NCBI GenBank assembly: GCA_025267735.1
Contig: CM046307.1
Location: 36,323,231-36,387,230 of the forward strand
Direction: 5' to 3'
Source of the DNA: Mactra quadrangularis
Lineage: Eukaryota > Mollusca > Bivalvia > Venerida > Mactridae
DNA length: 64,000 bases
Of the stretch, positions 31,603-44,637 are shown in pieces (the stretch's first letter is position 1; each line of letters starts with the position of its first letter). The position numbers were made by a program, and so were the translations under genes. The notes under the pieces are model-generated. The model made no database searches. It had not been told where the DNA came from and was given only the letters and a program-made list of their open reading frames with translations.

Positions 31603-33228
31603 AACAAGAAAGATAATGTGGGAGCCACATTAAAGCCGGATTTTTCTGCATATGGGAACATTGGGAACAAGTTTACGTTGTTACAAAAGAAAGTCATTTG
31701 ATATATATTGCTTATTAGAAGGAATACAAAGGGCAATAATTAATCTTAAAGGAATAAAGAGTTTCATCAACTATATATATGTCCTATTGTATCTTTTCTG
31801 AGTATTTTGTTGGTATTTGACTAAGATGGCATAAGACATGAAAACTATGGATGAAAATAATGCAAAGCTAATGATATGAAATTGGCGAGAGAATTTTGTT
31901 AAAAAAAACCTTGTATGGCAAATGGTGAAATTGTTGAAACAAAATGGCGGGAAAATATGACTGGAAAATGCCAGAATACTTGCTATTGGATAGATCCAAC
32001 ATACTGAAAACTTTAACATAAAAATACTAAGGGAAATAATCCATTTTTAAGCCAGGTAGAGTTGTTGTTACTGTCTAATTCTTTTCAACAGAGCATATGT
32101 AATCATTGTATGAAATTTCATCAACATCTAACCATAAATGGCAGAGCTATCCAACAATTTGAAAACTTTAACACAAAAATAACAAAGGGAAATAATCCAT
32201 TATTAAGCCAGGTAGAGTTGCGGTTACTGTCTAATTCTTTTCAACAGATGATATGTAATCATTGTATAAAACTTCGTAAACATCAAAAAATAAATAACAG
32301 AGATATCCAACAATTTGAAAAATTTAACGCCAAAAACAAAGGGAAATAATCCATTATTAAGCCAGGTGGAGTTGCTATTACTGTCTAATTCTTTTCAACA
32401 GATGGTATGTAATCATTGTATGAAATATCATAAACATCTAACCATAAATGGCAGAGATATCCAACGATTTGAAAAATTTAACGCAAAAAACAAAGGGAAA
32501 TAATCCATTATTAAGTCAGGTCGAGTTGCCATTACTGTCTTATTCTTTTCAACAGATCATATGTAATCATTGTAAGAAATTTTGTAAACATCTAACCAGA
32601 AATGGCAGAGATATCAAACAATTTGAAATTGAATGCAAAAATTACAAAGGGAAATAATCCATAATTAAGCCAGGTAGAGTTGTGGTTACTGTCTAATTCT
32701 TTGCAACAGATGGTATGTAATCATTGTATGAAATTTCATAAACATCTAACCATAAATGGCAGAGATATCCAACAATTTGAAAACTTTAACGCAAAAAAAA
32801 ACAAAGGGAAATAATCCATTTTTAAGCCAGGTAGAGTTGCGGTTACTGTCTTAATCTGTTCATCACATGGTATGTAATCATTGTATGAAGTTTCAGAAAA
32901 ATCTGACAATAAATGGCAGAAATATATGCTAAATTAAAAACTTTAACGCAATTGTTAACGACACCAGACACCCCAAATTACAAAGGGCAATAATCCATAT
33001 TTAAGCAAGTTAGAGTTGCGGTTACTGTCTAATTCTGTTCATCACATGGTATGTTATCATTGTATAAAGTTTCGTAGAGATCTGACTTAAAATGGCAGAA
33101 ATACATGATACAATAAAAACTTTAACGCAATTGTTAACGACACGGACGCCCGCCCGCCCGCCCACCCTCCCGCCCGCCCGTGTTCGCCAAACTATTAGCC
33201 GAATTTTTTCGTTGAAAAATCCGGCTAA
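31603..33228 (+). mobile_element. Helitron-like element D, long copy with seven internal repeats
   Basis: 5' AACAAGAAAGATAATGTGGG ... CCACATTAAAGCCGGATTTT; 3' hairpin GCCGAATTTTTTCGTTGAAA/AATCCGGCTAA. Internal units start near TTAAGCCAGGTAGAGTTG at 32049, 32205, 32359, 32513, 32667, 32824 and 33003, period about 154 bp. Open plus-strand frames of 60-95 codons (32062-32657) arise from the repeat and are not genes. The 3' flank holds a CCCGCCCGCCC tract. Confidence 0.88.
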
Positions 33229-33882
33229 TTATGACTCAAAAGTGACTAGATTAAATATATTACAGCAAAGATCATTTCATAAGCTTTATGACTTTTAATA
33301 AAGAATTTCAGCTTAACAATGTAATTTGGTTGATGTATGAAAAATAAGTGCTCATTAAAATGAATAAGCTAAAATATTAAAATACATTATGTTCAACTTT
33401 ATTACCTCGATTGAAAGGCCAGGAGTACCTTAAAACTAGGACACTTTAAGACTAATTTATAATTTTACTTAAAACAATTGCATAATAACCTGACATCCAT
33501 TAACACAAAAAACATTTTTCAACTTACAATTAATATTTTTACAAGGACAAGACAAGACAAAATTTCCTTCAAGAAAATCAAGGCCACCGGCCCAAAATAC
33601 AACAATACAAAATACAACAATGTAAGTTATGTTGATTTTTAGCAATGAAGTGAGGCATTATATAGAATATCTAAACTGATTATTAATACTTAATCCAGAC
33701 AGTCAAGGCCACCAGTCCAAAATACAACAATAAAGTATACAAAATTGTGAGGCTATGTTGATTTTTATTAATACAGTTGAACAATATACAAGGAATGTAT
33801 CATCAATAGAATGTGACAAAAATAATAATTTATCATTATACCATCAAAATGATTCATGCCATACCAAGTTACAAGCATCTAG
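33229..33882. other. Non-coding; short duplicated segment
   Basis: TCAAGGCCACCGGCCCAAAA at 33580 and TCAAGGCCACCAGTCCAAAA at 33703, each followed by TACAACAATA, indicate an imperfect duplication of about 125 bp. No gene. Confidence 0.5.
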
Positions 33883-34018
33883 CTTTTTTTTTCTCTCCCT
33901 CTCTCCCCTCCCCCCTCCCTCCCTTCCTCCCTCCCCCCTCTCTCTTTCTCTCTCTCCCTCCCCCTCTCTCTTTCTCTCTGTCTCTCTCTCTCCCCCCTCC
34001 ATCCCTCTCTCTCTCTCT
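33883..34018 (+). repeat. Homopyrimidine tract
   Basis: 33883-33979 is 97 consecutive C/T bases; the tract continues to 34018 with two interruptions. Mixed CCCT/CTCT composition. Confidence 0.97.
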
Positions 34019-34548
34019 ATCTTCCATACACTTCAACTGCCCATCATACAACACCCTCAGTACTTCACATCAAACCATCCTATTATAAACCACACAGAAG
34101 TCCTACAACCACAAATACTCTTTTTTAAAAGGAATCTTGAATTCCGTAACCATAGTTACCAAAACAGCAACAGTTTTAAAACAGCAGGATAGATTCCATT
34201 ATTGATCTGTAAATCTGTTACAATTTTCCTCTTATTTCACCAACATTCAATGTTATGTTGTAGGGTTCATGTAGCATTGAAGACTGATGAAGACTGATTC
34301 AGACATGGTGAAATTATTGTGACATTTAATCAAATCATTTTTTTACAATCTAGAGAAATAATATCTCACAATCATACATAGACAATCTCTGTAATTGGTT
34401 TATATCACTTTATGTTAACTTGCTAGTGAAACAAGGTTCATACAAAGTTATATTTTGTACTAATTACTGGTACTTTCAGGGGAATTTGTCTAATGGTAAC
34501 AAATTTTATTTGTGCCAGTAGATTTGGCATGGAAGATTTACATACCCA

Positions 34549-35934
34549 ATGGTGCCAGTATTAGTGTCAGTATTGGTGCCGGTAACGGTGCTGGTAACGA
34601 TGCTGGTATTAGTGTCAGTATTGGTGCTGGTATCAGTGCTGGTGATGGTGCCAGTATTAGTGTCAGTATTGGTGCCGGTATCTGTGCTGGTGATGGTGCC
34701 GGTATAAGTGTCAGTATTGGTGCTGGTATTGGTGCCAGTCTTAGTGTCAGTATTGGTGTTGGTATCAGTGCTAGTGTCAGTATTGGTGCCGGTATCTGTG
34801 CTGGTGATGATGCCGGTATAAGTGTCAGTATTGGTGTTGGTATCAGTGCTGGTGTCAGTATTGGTGCCGGTATCTGTGCTGGTGATGATGCCGGTATAAG
34901 TGTCAGTATTGGTGTTAGTATCAGTGCTGGTGTCAGTATTGGTGCCGGTATCTGTGCTGGTGATGATGCCGGTATAAGAGGCAGTATTGGTGTGGTATCA
35001 GTGCTGGTGTCAGTATTGGTGCCGGTATCTGTGCTGGTGATGATGCCAGTATAAGAGTCATTATTGGTGTGGTATCAGTGCTGGTGTCAGTATTGGTGCC
35101 GGTATCGGTGCTGGTGCAAGTATTAGTGTCAGTATTGGTGCTGGTATCGGTGCTTGTTAAAGGTGCCTGAATTAGTGTCAGTATTCATGTCAGTATCAGT
35201 GCTGGTGCCAGTATTAGTGTCAGTACTGGTGTTAGTATCGGTGCTGGTGCCAGTATTAGTGTCAGTACTGGTGTTAGTATCGGTGCTTGTTAAAGGTGCC
35301 AGTATTAGTGTCAGTATTGGTGTCAGTATCAGTGCTGGTGCCAGTATTAGTGCTGGTATCGGTGCTTGTTAAAGGTGCCAGTATTAGTGTCAGTATTGGT
35401 GTCAGTATCAGTGCTGGTGCCAGTATTAGTGTCAGTATTGGTGCCAGTATTGGTGCTGGTGCCAGTATTAGTGTCAGTATTGGTGCTGGTATCAGTGCTG
35501 GTGCAAGTATTAGTGTCAGTATTGGTGCTGGTATCAGAGCTGGTGCCAGTATTAGTGTCAGTATTGGTGCTGGTATCAGTGCTGGTGCAAGTATTAGTGT
35601 CAGTATTGGTGCTGGTATCAGTGCTGGTGCCTGTATTAGTGTCAGTATTAGTGCTGGTATCAGTGCTGGTGCAAGTATTAGTGTCAGTATTGATGCTGGT
35701 ATCAGTGCTGGTGCAAGTATTAGTGTCAGTATTGGCGCTGGTATCAGTGCTGGTGCCTGTATTAGTGTCAGTATTAGTGTCAGTATTGGTGCCAGTATCA
35801 GTGCTGGTGCCTGTATTAGTGTCAGTATTGGTGCTGGTGCCAGTATTAGTGTCAGTATTGGTGCTGATGATGGTGCCGGTATTAGTGTCAGTATTGGTGC
35901 CAGTATCGGTGCTGGTGCTGGTGATACTTCCAGA
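34549..35934 (+). repeat. 1.4-kb hexamer-based minisatellite with open reading frames
   Basis: Built from 6-bp words (GGTGCC, AGTATT, AGTGTC, GGTGCT, GGTATC, AGTGCT) arranged into units of 42 bp and variants. Because all words are multiples of three without stops, one frame reads Gly-Ala-Ser-Ile-Ser-Val repeats and another Val-Leu-Val-Ser/Pro repeats, up to about 218 codons. No splice context or domain supports a protein; called a repeat. Confidence 0.93.
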
Positions 35935-36432
35935 TGGTGCTAGTTGTTTGCCTAATAAGTTTTCAAATCAAGTTTACATCTACTAGTATAACACCTTATA
36001 CAGTCATTGGTAATGTAACCAGGTCAAATTCTTTATTTCTTTAGGTAAAGAAACAAGTCATTGCTTTTTAATACAGATATGCCTCCAAATTAAAATTCAA
36101 ATGAAAATACAAGCAGACACTATAAAAGAATGTTCCTGACTAAAGGAAACAAGGAGATCAGAGTTTGAACCAGTTAACTTACAGTCTAATAATTCCTAGA
36201 CTGTCCTTGTATCCTCTCCACCACAGTGGTTCTCTCTCATAATATAATTTACATTGGTATCAAAAGTTGTTTGAAGAAGATGACTGCTTCTGTGTTTGAC
36301 AGGGCAGGCCTCTCTGGCTATGGTAGCAGTCCCTAGGAATTCACCCAACTGGCACAGCCCTGACAGTCTCTGTACAGTAATGATAAACATTTTGGTATTT
36401 TCATGACAATCAACTTTCACATAATTAAAGAT
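35935..36432. other. Non-coding; possible unclassified repeat
   Basis: A minus-strand open stretch at 36420-36196 contains GTCAGGGCTGTGCCAGTTGG and GAATTCCTAGGGACTGCTAC, which looks like old repeat-derived sequence. No domain recognised. Confidence 0.3.
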
Positions 36433-36499
36433 AGATCAGTGCAAAACTAGTCTATCAACATGTAAGTAAAGTAGGATGTAGACTAGTTTGCACTGACCA
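36433..36499. mobile_element. Minimal MITE with GATCAGTGCA / TGCACTGACC ends
   Basis: ATCAGTGCAAAACTAGTCTA is inverted as TAGACTAGTTTGCACTGACC around a 27-bp spacer that includes AACATGTAAGTAAAGTAGGA. Same family as 20439-20790. Confidence 0.85.
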
Positions 36500-37589
36500 A
36501 TGTATGTAAAATTGGCCAGCATTATACCGGATCAAGCATAATAAATCTATATATGGTGCTATAATAATCCTGCATTTTCAAAAACTTTGAGAATCCAGTC
36601 AGCTTACTTACTACATGTCCTTTTAATAGAACAAAGAACATACTTTTTGCTATTGGTTTACAACAGCCCTATAATTGTACTGTGGTTAGATGAAAAATGA
36701 CCGTAAAAAGTATCTCTGAATGTATGCAAATCCACCCGGGGATGGAATCAACGACTCCTGGATTTCAAGCAAAATGGTCGTAACTCACTCTTTTTTTATA
36801 CTGAGTTACAACAGTTTTGTACTAAACCTGCGATTTGTAGACAGATACGATCCCAATTGAGCTCACAAGACAGATCACAAACACAAGTCAGTTAAAAAGG
36901 CACTAACAATTGTTACTGCAACATGCCAAGGGACTACCACAGTGTACCAAGAAATAATGTCCATTTGTAGAAAGAGCATATTAAAACACTCACAAAAAAA
37001 CTTACAATAGAAGAATAAAAAATGTGGTATTATACAATTTCAATCAATAATTAAAAAGATAAGCCCCATTATTTGTCAGATATAACAATATCTAACAAGT
37101 TAGTCCCATGAGATCTATGTTCCTATAGTTAACATTGACATTATATATTATAACATCTCAAAACAGACTGGTTCCATCCTTAGACTACAACAACAGCTAC
37201 ATGTAATGACATTGACACCAGTCTATCATGTATTATCATACTTTATTCACTGACAATGACTGATGGATGTTGATAATATAGCCAGAGGCAATCATTGTCA
37301 CTTTACAATATCATCTGACATGGTTAAGCTAGAGAGCCAGTCAAATGTGGATTTGTTCTATTTCTCTAAATTAGTGACTATCAACTTACTATCCAGAATA
37401 TAGAACACTTCAAATATTGAATAAAAGACCTAACAGAACACAATGTAGCTATAAAGATAAAAAATAGTAGTTACATGGTTTCCACAACAAGGTCCTACAA
37501 GGCTTCCACTAAAATAGATCTTAGAATATTTTAACATAGAAGAGGCTCAAATCCTACAAATAACAAAACAACAAAACTTTCTTAAATAA

Positions 37590-37810
37590 AACAGACCAGC
37601 TAGACAGAGTGTTACATGTTGGACTGGTGATCATTGGATAGCCAGCTCGGCATTGGTTCGACTGCCATATAGAACCTACCTCATTGTTTTCTTAAGGAAG
37701 AAACTAAATCCTATTAGCTTAGTACTAAGGAACCAGGAAGCAGACTTGAGTGTGAATAATGTAATTTGTCAGAACTTTCACAATCAAGCTAAAATAAATA
37801 AGTATAAACT
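37590..37810 (+). mobile_element. SINE-like fragment
   Basis: tRNA-like B box GGTTCGACTGCC followed by GAAACTAAATCCTATTAGCT, AGACTTGAGTGTG and a CAAGCTAAAATAAATAAG tail. Shares its body with 21120-21260. Confidence 0.45.
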
Positions 37811-38558
37811 TATAATTTAGATGGAAAAATACTATTCTAATACATCCATAAAAAAATACAGTAGAGGAATCATATAAAAATATTATAGTTAATCTGAACT
37901 ACTGTCTGTTCATGTAATACTCTCAGACTACTACACTAAATATTTTTTCATCATTTTATTAGGAAAAATTTCCATGGAAAATAAAAATAGAGTATGAGTT
38001 ATATGTCCAGTATGTTTTATATGAAATAATCTTTAACCTCCCTCACAGTACAATATTGTTACTTTATTATAAATTATATATTGTCATAAGAAAGCTGGAA
38101 GTCTTTAATCTAGTGAATATATCTGAAATAAAGCATGTACTATCCGTTCAAATAGGATCTGGAATAGTTCACTGATAGGAATTTATTAGATTTGTCTGCT
38201 CTAAACAGAAGCATTATGTGCAGACTATAAGACTGAGAATGGGAAACCATACTTTTCAATGGCAAAGCTTCAGTCCTTTGTTTAAAAGGGGTAAATACAA
38301 TGGATACTCTATAGAAAATTAGCTCATTCATTTTTAGCAGAACAACTATGGAAAATTTATGCATGGTAACAAACATATCAAATACATCATGAATCATGAT
38401 ATAAAAAGAATATATAATTACTAAACATGCGAAATGGATAGAGATCAGTTGCCACATTTTACAGAAAACCAGCACAGCAATATCTTATATAAACATATTG
38501 AAATAGACAAGTATGTACAAATATTGGTTGTGCTTCAGAGGATAGTTCTTTCAAACTC

Positions 38559-38753
38559 AATGGGTTTTCCAGCAAAATTAGGTTTGTTCCTATCAGATGC
38601 ATCAGTGCAGAACAGTTTTATTTTTACATACATGTACTTTTGCTGAAACGCAACACATATTAGATCCTATTATTCTGTGTGCACACATTTGTGTTTCAAC
38701 TTTGTTTAGCACTGGTACATCCATAACAAAGTTTTTCAGCTGGAAAAACCCAT
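38559..38753 (+). mobile_element. MITE with 13-14 bp terminal inverted repeats
   Basis: TGGGTTTTCCAGC at the left end and GCTGGAAAAACCCA at the right (one-base gap). Body is shared with 5722-5935. Confidence 0.7.
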
Positions 38754-39714
38754 CAGCTTAAGTTTAAATCAAGTCTATTCTAAGTCTGAAATATCAACAA
38801 AAGAATCAATATAATCTTCAACCATATACTCTAATCATCATCATTGTACATTGTATCTCAAGTACATCTAACAGCATGACATCTATAATAAAACACAAGA
38901 TGTTAATACTCACAGTATGATTATTGTTTTTCTGTATTTTATGTTAAAATGACAATTCACAACTACCTATTTTAATACCCATAGAACAGGAAACCCCCAG
39001 TTAATTAAGTTTTTGGAATTATTTTTTTATTTTTGACGATTTGAAATTTCTAAAAATATGGTTCAGAGGTTTTAATTTAATCTGCCAACAAACATTTTTT
39101 AAAACAATTTTAAACCTCTACATTTGTCTCTGTAAAAGCATAAAGTCTAAGAAAATATTTCTACACTAATTGTACTCAACTTTTGATAACATACATTTGC
39201 AAACTCAAACGGGTAAAATTGGCTACATAGATAATTTTTTGCAAGAGTCTGAGTATGTAACAAGTTCAGATTATATAAGATATGATACTGTTTATAAAAC
39301 TGTTAAGAACTGTTTCAGAATGTTATTTTTCGCGACCCCGGTCTCCAGTTTAGGAGGTAATAAAAGTGTACATAATATTCACAGGAACCAATGTCAACAG
39401 TAACAAGTTTTCCTGAACCTAATATTTTGCTACAAATTTTCAAAATTTAAACACTATGGCATCAAATCTCATTAGTAAGTACTAAAGCCACAAATTTTTA
39501 ACATCAAAATGTAATGGCAACTGGCACTCATCAGCAACAATCATTCCATAATATTATATTTAAGCTACGTGCATTGGAAAAATCAAAGCACTGGAGTGCT
39601 AGAGGAACAATGACCTGAACTTATTTTTTAAATAAAAATTAAAATTATGCCAAATATCGAAATGTACAGCAATATTATCCATAAATAGTTTATTATGTAT
39701 CAATTAATAGAAGT

Positions 39715-40181
39715 TAAAAGAGCAGTCAAAGTACAGCGCGCTAGACTTTTCGAGTGTTTAGCTCATGGCATTAAGGTTAATCTTACTTTTTCAAAGGAAA
39801 TAAATCAGTAAAACAATAATTACCAATTCATATAACTAAAAAAGAAGCATTACTCCCATAACATAAACATGAATAAGTAAATCAAGTTTGAGTTGAATAT
39901 CTTCGACAGTATTGAAGTTATTTAAATTTGTAAAAACTTTAACCTTGATTTTGGATGTTTTCTAAGTAAAAAAGGGGCATAACTTCTAAAACAGTGGAGC
40001 CAGGGTTATGGGCCTGTATAGTAAGGTGGAGGTAGTGATGCTGAAAAAGTATTCCAAGTTTGAATTGACAGTATTGAAGTTATTTAAATTTGAAAAAACT
40101 TTAACCTTGATTTGCAACGCCAACGCAGACGCACGGCTGACAGTATAAGCTCTCATTTTCTTCAAAAAGTCGAGCTAAAAA
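39715..40181 (+). mobile_element. Helitron-like element E, copy 2 (short)
   Basis: 5' AGAGCAGTCAAAGTACAGCG then GCTAGACTTTTCGAGTG; 3' TTTTCTTCAAAAAGTCGAGC. One to two internal units (GGGGCATAACTTCTAAAACA). Confidence 0.75.
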
Positions 40182-41479
40182 CTAAGAATAAATATTTTAT
40201 GCACACATGCAAGTAGACACTATGATTATGCCATTGTAATAAAATACCATAGGTTTCAAAAATGCAGACACACATCTTAAGCTGGTTTATAAATTTTTCT
40301 CCAAAACTGAAAACAGGTGTAAATTAGTAGCCAAACAACAGACTGAAATCAATTTTAAATGCTGCAAAAAAAAAAAAAGACTCCACAAGAATTGAGATTA
40401 CTGACTGTTTAGAATTTATATAATAAAGAACAAAGCTAGGGTATCAAATAGAAACTGAATTTGAGTTACGAAACAATACATGTACATGACCAGTATTTAC
40501 TTGATTAAATATTTTTGGTGGGCAAAGATTTACTCTGAACATGCTAGTTGTTTACTTTCGCATACAGCTTAAGTTAGTAAGTGAGTCGCACATATTGATT
40601 GTAGAGAAACTAGGTCATCATTTTGTTAACCCCTAATAATACCTTAAATATAAATATATATATTTTATGGTTTTACACAACACCCCAATATTACAACCCC
40701 GATATTGTAATGTTAACCGCTTACAATTCCTTAATTAAAAAATTTAAACGCTTTTCATCAATTTATTTCATCTTCGAATCGACAAGCTTCATCAGAGACA
40801 AGAAAGTATAAAAGGCGAAGTCTATGGGGGAGAGAGAAGGCGAGTTTTTGAATAATTAAGAGCGCCATCTAGCGAAAATTCGCATAGCAAGACCATATAC
40901 TTTTGTGAAAAATTTAAAGAATGGCAACACAAGTCGGCATAGTTTTTTTTATTACAATGAGATGTTAATGAGTGTCACGCTTAAACTACACCTCTATGTC
41001 TATGTTGAAAATTACTGAAGCTTGAAAAGAGTAATCTTATACTTTCTTGTTACCATTGGAACTATGTTAAGACATCATTCCAAAAATCATGAGAACCAGT
41101 CCTCATTAGTAACCAGTCTGCTTTGCTTACTATTTAAGGTACAAATTTTCAACAATAAAATTATAGGTTACCAGTCACATTAGAACTAATTCTTCTGAAC
41201 TTTATGCTTTAACTAGTATTATTATTAACTTATCCTGAGAAGAAACTATAACAACTGCTCTATATATGGAAGGAAAAAATCCACTTTATTGACAATAAGA
41301 ATCTATACTAGGCCTCAATGAAAACTTACCACTTACATGAACCTGATTTAAAAAAAATGAGAACACTTACAAATATGAAAATTTTACATGATTATAAATA
41401 TCATATTAGAAAACAGGATTTTTCTTTGCAAGTACGGAATCTAAGCATAAACGGATCAACTCCACAAATAATGGGTATG
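40182..41479. other. Non-coding, nothing recognised
   Basis: No repeat or gene supported. Confidence 0.4.
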
Positions 41480-42150
41480 ACCTCCCTCTGCATCAAGCAC
41501 AGCTTGACGTAGATCTACGTCTCATACTCTGTATTAGATGCTGGATTCTGTACTAAGGTATTGCAGCCCACTCTTCAGCCAGTGCTTGTATAAGTTGCTG
41601 CAGATTATTGACATCACGTCTGCCGTCATAAACCCTTCAGTCAAGTTGGTCCCAAAGATGCTCTATAGGGTTATGGTCGGGACAGAATGCAGGCCAAGGC
41701 AATGTGTGGACATTATTATCCTGCAGGAAATCTTGTGTAACGCGAGTCGAGTGGGGCTGTGCATTGTCTTGCTGGAGAAGGTTGACCTCAGCGTAAGTCT
41801 GAATAAAAGAAAGAACTACTGGCCTCAGAACATTATCAATATAATGAAGTGCAGTAAGTGTTCTACCCAATACAATAAGTGGGGTATTGTGCCTCCAAGA
41901 AATGCCTTCCCACACAATGACACTATCACCATCCCAGCTAGCAGCAGGATAATTTGATGATCAATACTTCCTGACGTCACCTTTAACGACCTGGGCGTGA
42001 CCTACCTCTCACTGATCTTGCTTGTTTAAGTCTCTTTCCAGATTCATGATTATCTGATGTAAGCAGCCCATGCGACAAGCAATCTCACGAAATGAAAGCC
42101 TGATGTTAGCAATGCCAAGAGCTTGGTGACGTCGAGAGTCTCCTAAACAT
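41480..42150 (-). pseudogene. Tc1/mariner transposase remnant 3, internally deleted
   Basis: Minus strand: an N-terminal helix-turn-helix piece (RHQALGIANIRLSFREIACR, then MGCLHQIIM) is followed within about 130 bp by the catalytic half (VWEGISWRHNTPLIVLGRTL, HYIDNVLRPVV, LLQQDNAQPHSTRVTQDFLQ, LPWPAFCPDHNPIEHLWDQL) and a frameshifted tail (NLQQLIQALAEEWAAIP). The middle third with the first catalytic Asp is missing, so it is a dead deletion derivative. Confidence 0.88.
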
Positions 42151-42189
42151 GGCATTTGAATAGCAATAGTTGCAAATACGAGGGTTTTT

Positions 42190-43358
42190 TCTTAGCCTGT
42201 CGACTACCACTCGTTAGAGACAAATGATTTACACAAAGAACTGGATAAATGACGTCCTTACAAAAAAAATCTTGTTTTGCACATGCAGTCCGGGACTTGA
42301 ACATCTTAAATCGATTTTAGGTTCTTTTTGGCAGCAAGGACTACATGTGCATGCCAAAAATGTGTCTGTGTCAAGTTTTCACTGCTATTTGATTCTATCA
42401 TCATAAAGCGAGGTATGTTAGGGTGGTAAGTTTTCATTGACACAAAGTATATAAGGTTACAATTAATGTTTATACTCTATGTTTGTACATGACACAAGAC
42501 TTGACTTTTACTATTATATAGCAGCAAGTGAGATCAAGATAGAATATCCAAGAGATAAGAGTTTACTTTACCCAAACATTCATCAATCAAGGACTGCAGA
42601 AATTAATATCTGATTGACAAGAACAAATAAATTGACTCATACAGTCAACCATCAACAATTATTGTACAAGGGATTCCTAACAAAAACCTAATCTATAATT
42701 TCTCATTTCTTCACTCACATCATGTGATATATAGCATTCTAAAATAACTGATTATTGCCATAGAAATATCATAGCAACAATGGAATGGGAGACCAGTCTG
42801 TACAAATGAGTTGGAATGGTACCAGAGCATGACTTAAGTTCACATAATTTCCGTAACTGTTACTCCCTAAACCTCCCAATATCTGCACAATTTGATGTCG
42901 TCTGCTGCAAAAAATCCAAGAAAAATCAATGTTCACAAAATTAGAGAAATGGAATCCTAAAGTTGTTACATATAGTATGACTAGACGGGACACTCTGTAT
43001 GAGACCATCTAATATAGATTTTCTACATATTATTACCAATATTAATACCATTAATTATATTATATTATATGGCACATGATTTAATCAACTAGAAAACTAA
43101 ATAAGGAAAACTTCATGAAATTTTCATTATATCTGATATCAAACTTTCATTATATCTGATATCAAAGTTTACTCTATGGAAAACATGATGTCATATTTAA
43201 TTGTACAAAACTGATAGAAATGATGGAATGGTATCAAAGTTCAAGTTTATTATATCCACTACACATGTCATCTTAAATTGCATACAACAATTTGTAATAA
43301 ATAAATTATGACCTATTTGGAGTTGACTGTCACACTAAAACCATCCATACAAACATAA
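42190..43358. other. Non-coding; 25-bp direct duplication
   Basis: AACTTTCATTATATCTGATATCA occurs twice in a row near 43141-43167 in slightly offset form. A minus-strand open stretch at 43008-42769 has no recognisable domain. Confidence 0.4.
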
Positions 43359-44637
43359 AACAAGAGCAGTCCAAGGACAGCGTGCTTGACTTTTCAGGTG
43401 TATTGTGTATGGCAAGGCTTATCTTAAACAAAAAATGTTTTCAAGACAGAACTTAATTTTTCAAGGAAATAAATCAATCAAACAATAATTACCAATTCAT
43501 AATTGCAAAATATAAAAGGGGCATAACTCCTAAAACATACATCCATAGAAACGTCCCTTCATAGTTGAGTAGACATACAGTATCAAAGTATATTTTAGCA
43601 TAACTACATTCATTAAATTATCTTTATTAAGAACTATAAATATTTCAATTTGAACAAATTTGAACATTAAATTAAAGGATCATAACTCCAAAAAATCATC
43701 AAGAATTACGTCCCATTGAAGTAGTGTAGATGTAGTACTGATGAATAAGCATACTAACTGTCATTTTAAAATCTTGATGAATATTGAACATATTTTACTT
43801 CAAGGTACTTTAAACCTAATTAAAATATGTAGTTTTGATAAATAAGCATACTATATTTCAATAAAATTAAATGTATTCAGTTTGAACAAACTTTAACCTT
43901 AAATATTAAAATATATAAAGAGGCATAACTCAGAAAGTTATTCATTCAGAGTTATGTCTATTTTAGTTCGATAGATGAAGAACCAATGAATAAGCATACC
44001 AAGTTTCATTCAAGTATATTTGTAAGTACTAGAGTTATCACATTTGAACAAATTTTAATCTTAAATGCTAAAGTATAAAAGGGCATAACTCTAAAAATAA
44101 TTCATCCACAGTTAGGTCCCTGGATAGTCATATAGATATAGTACTGACAAATGTGTATACAAACTTAAAGTACAAAATCTTGATTAGTATTGAAGATATT
44201 CCATATAGAAAAAAATTTAACCTCATATTTTGCATTTTTTTAAGTATAAAAGGGCAATTACACCAAACATAATTCATCAAAAGTTACATCCCTTAATAGT
44301 GGTGTAGATATAGTACTGACAAATAGGTATACAAACTTTAAGTCTCATATCTTAATCAGTATTGAAGATATTGTATAAAGGAAAACTTTAACCTCATATT
44401 TTGCAATTTTTAAGTATAAAAGGTCAATAACTCAAAATATAATAAATCCAGAGTTATCCCCTATAACAGTATGGTTGATATAGTCTCACTGAATAAGTAT
44501 ACTAACTTTCAATAAAATATCTTGGATAAGTGTTGAAGATAAAAGAACTTTAAAAACTTTAATCTGAAAACCAACGCCAACGCCAATGCAAAAGTGAAAG
44601 CAAAAGCTCTAATTTTCTTCGAAAAGTCGAGCTAAAA
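43359..44637 (+). mobile_element. Helitron-like element E, copy 3 (long)
   Basis: 5' AACAAGAGCAGTCCAAGGAC and CTTGACTTTTCAGGTG; 3' TTTTCTTCGAAAAGTCGAGC. Six or so internal units of about 160-175 bp sharing TATAAAAGGGCATAACTC, ATTCATC, AGTTA and GATATAGTACTGA. The longest of the three E copies. Confidence 0.85.

Larger units (their letters stand above)
36500..39714. other. Non-coding region apart from the SINE-like and MITE copies
   Basis: AT-rich. No exon with acceptable borders and coding pattern found on either strand. Confidence 0.45.

Noticed and set aside
32062..32657. Series of 60-95 codon plus-strand frames
   Set aside because: They repeat the same peptide per 154-bp unit of Helitron-like element D; not genes.
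36196..36420. 74-codon minus-strand frame
   Set aside because: Appears repeat-derived; no domain recognised.
42769..43008. 79-codon minus-strand frame
   Set aside because: No domain, no splice signals that extend it, composition typical of chance AT-rich frames.
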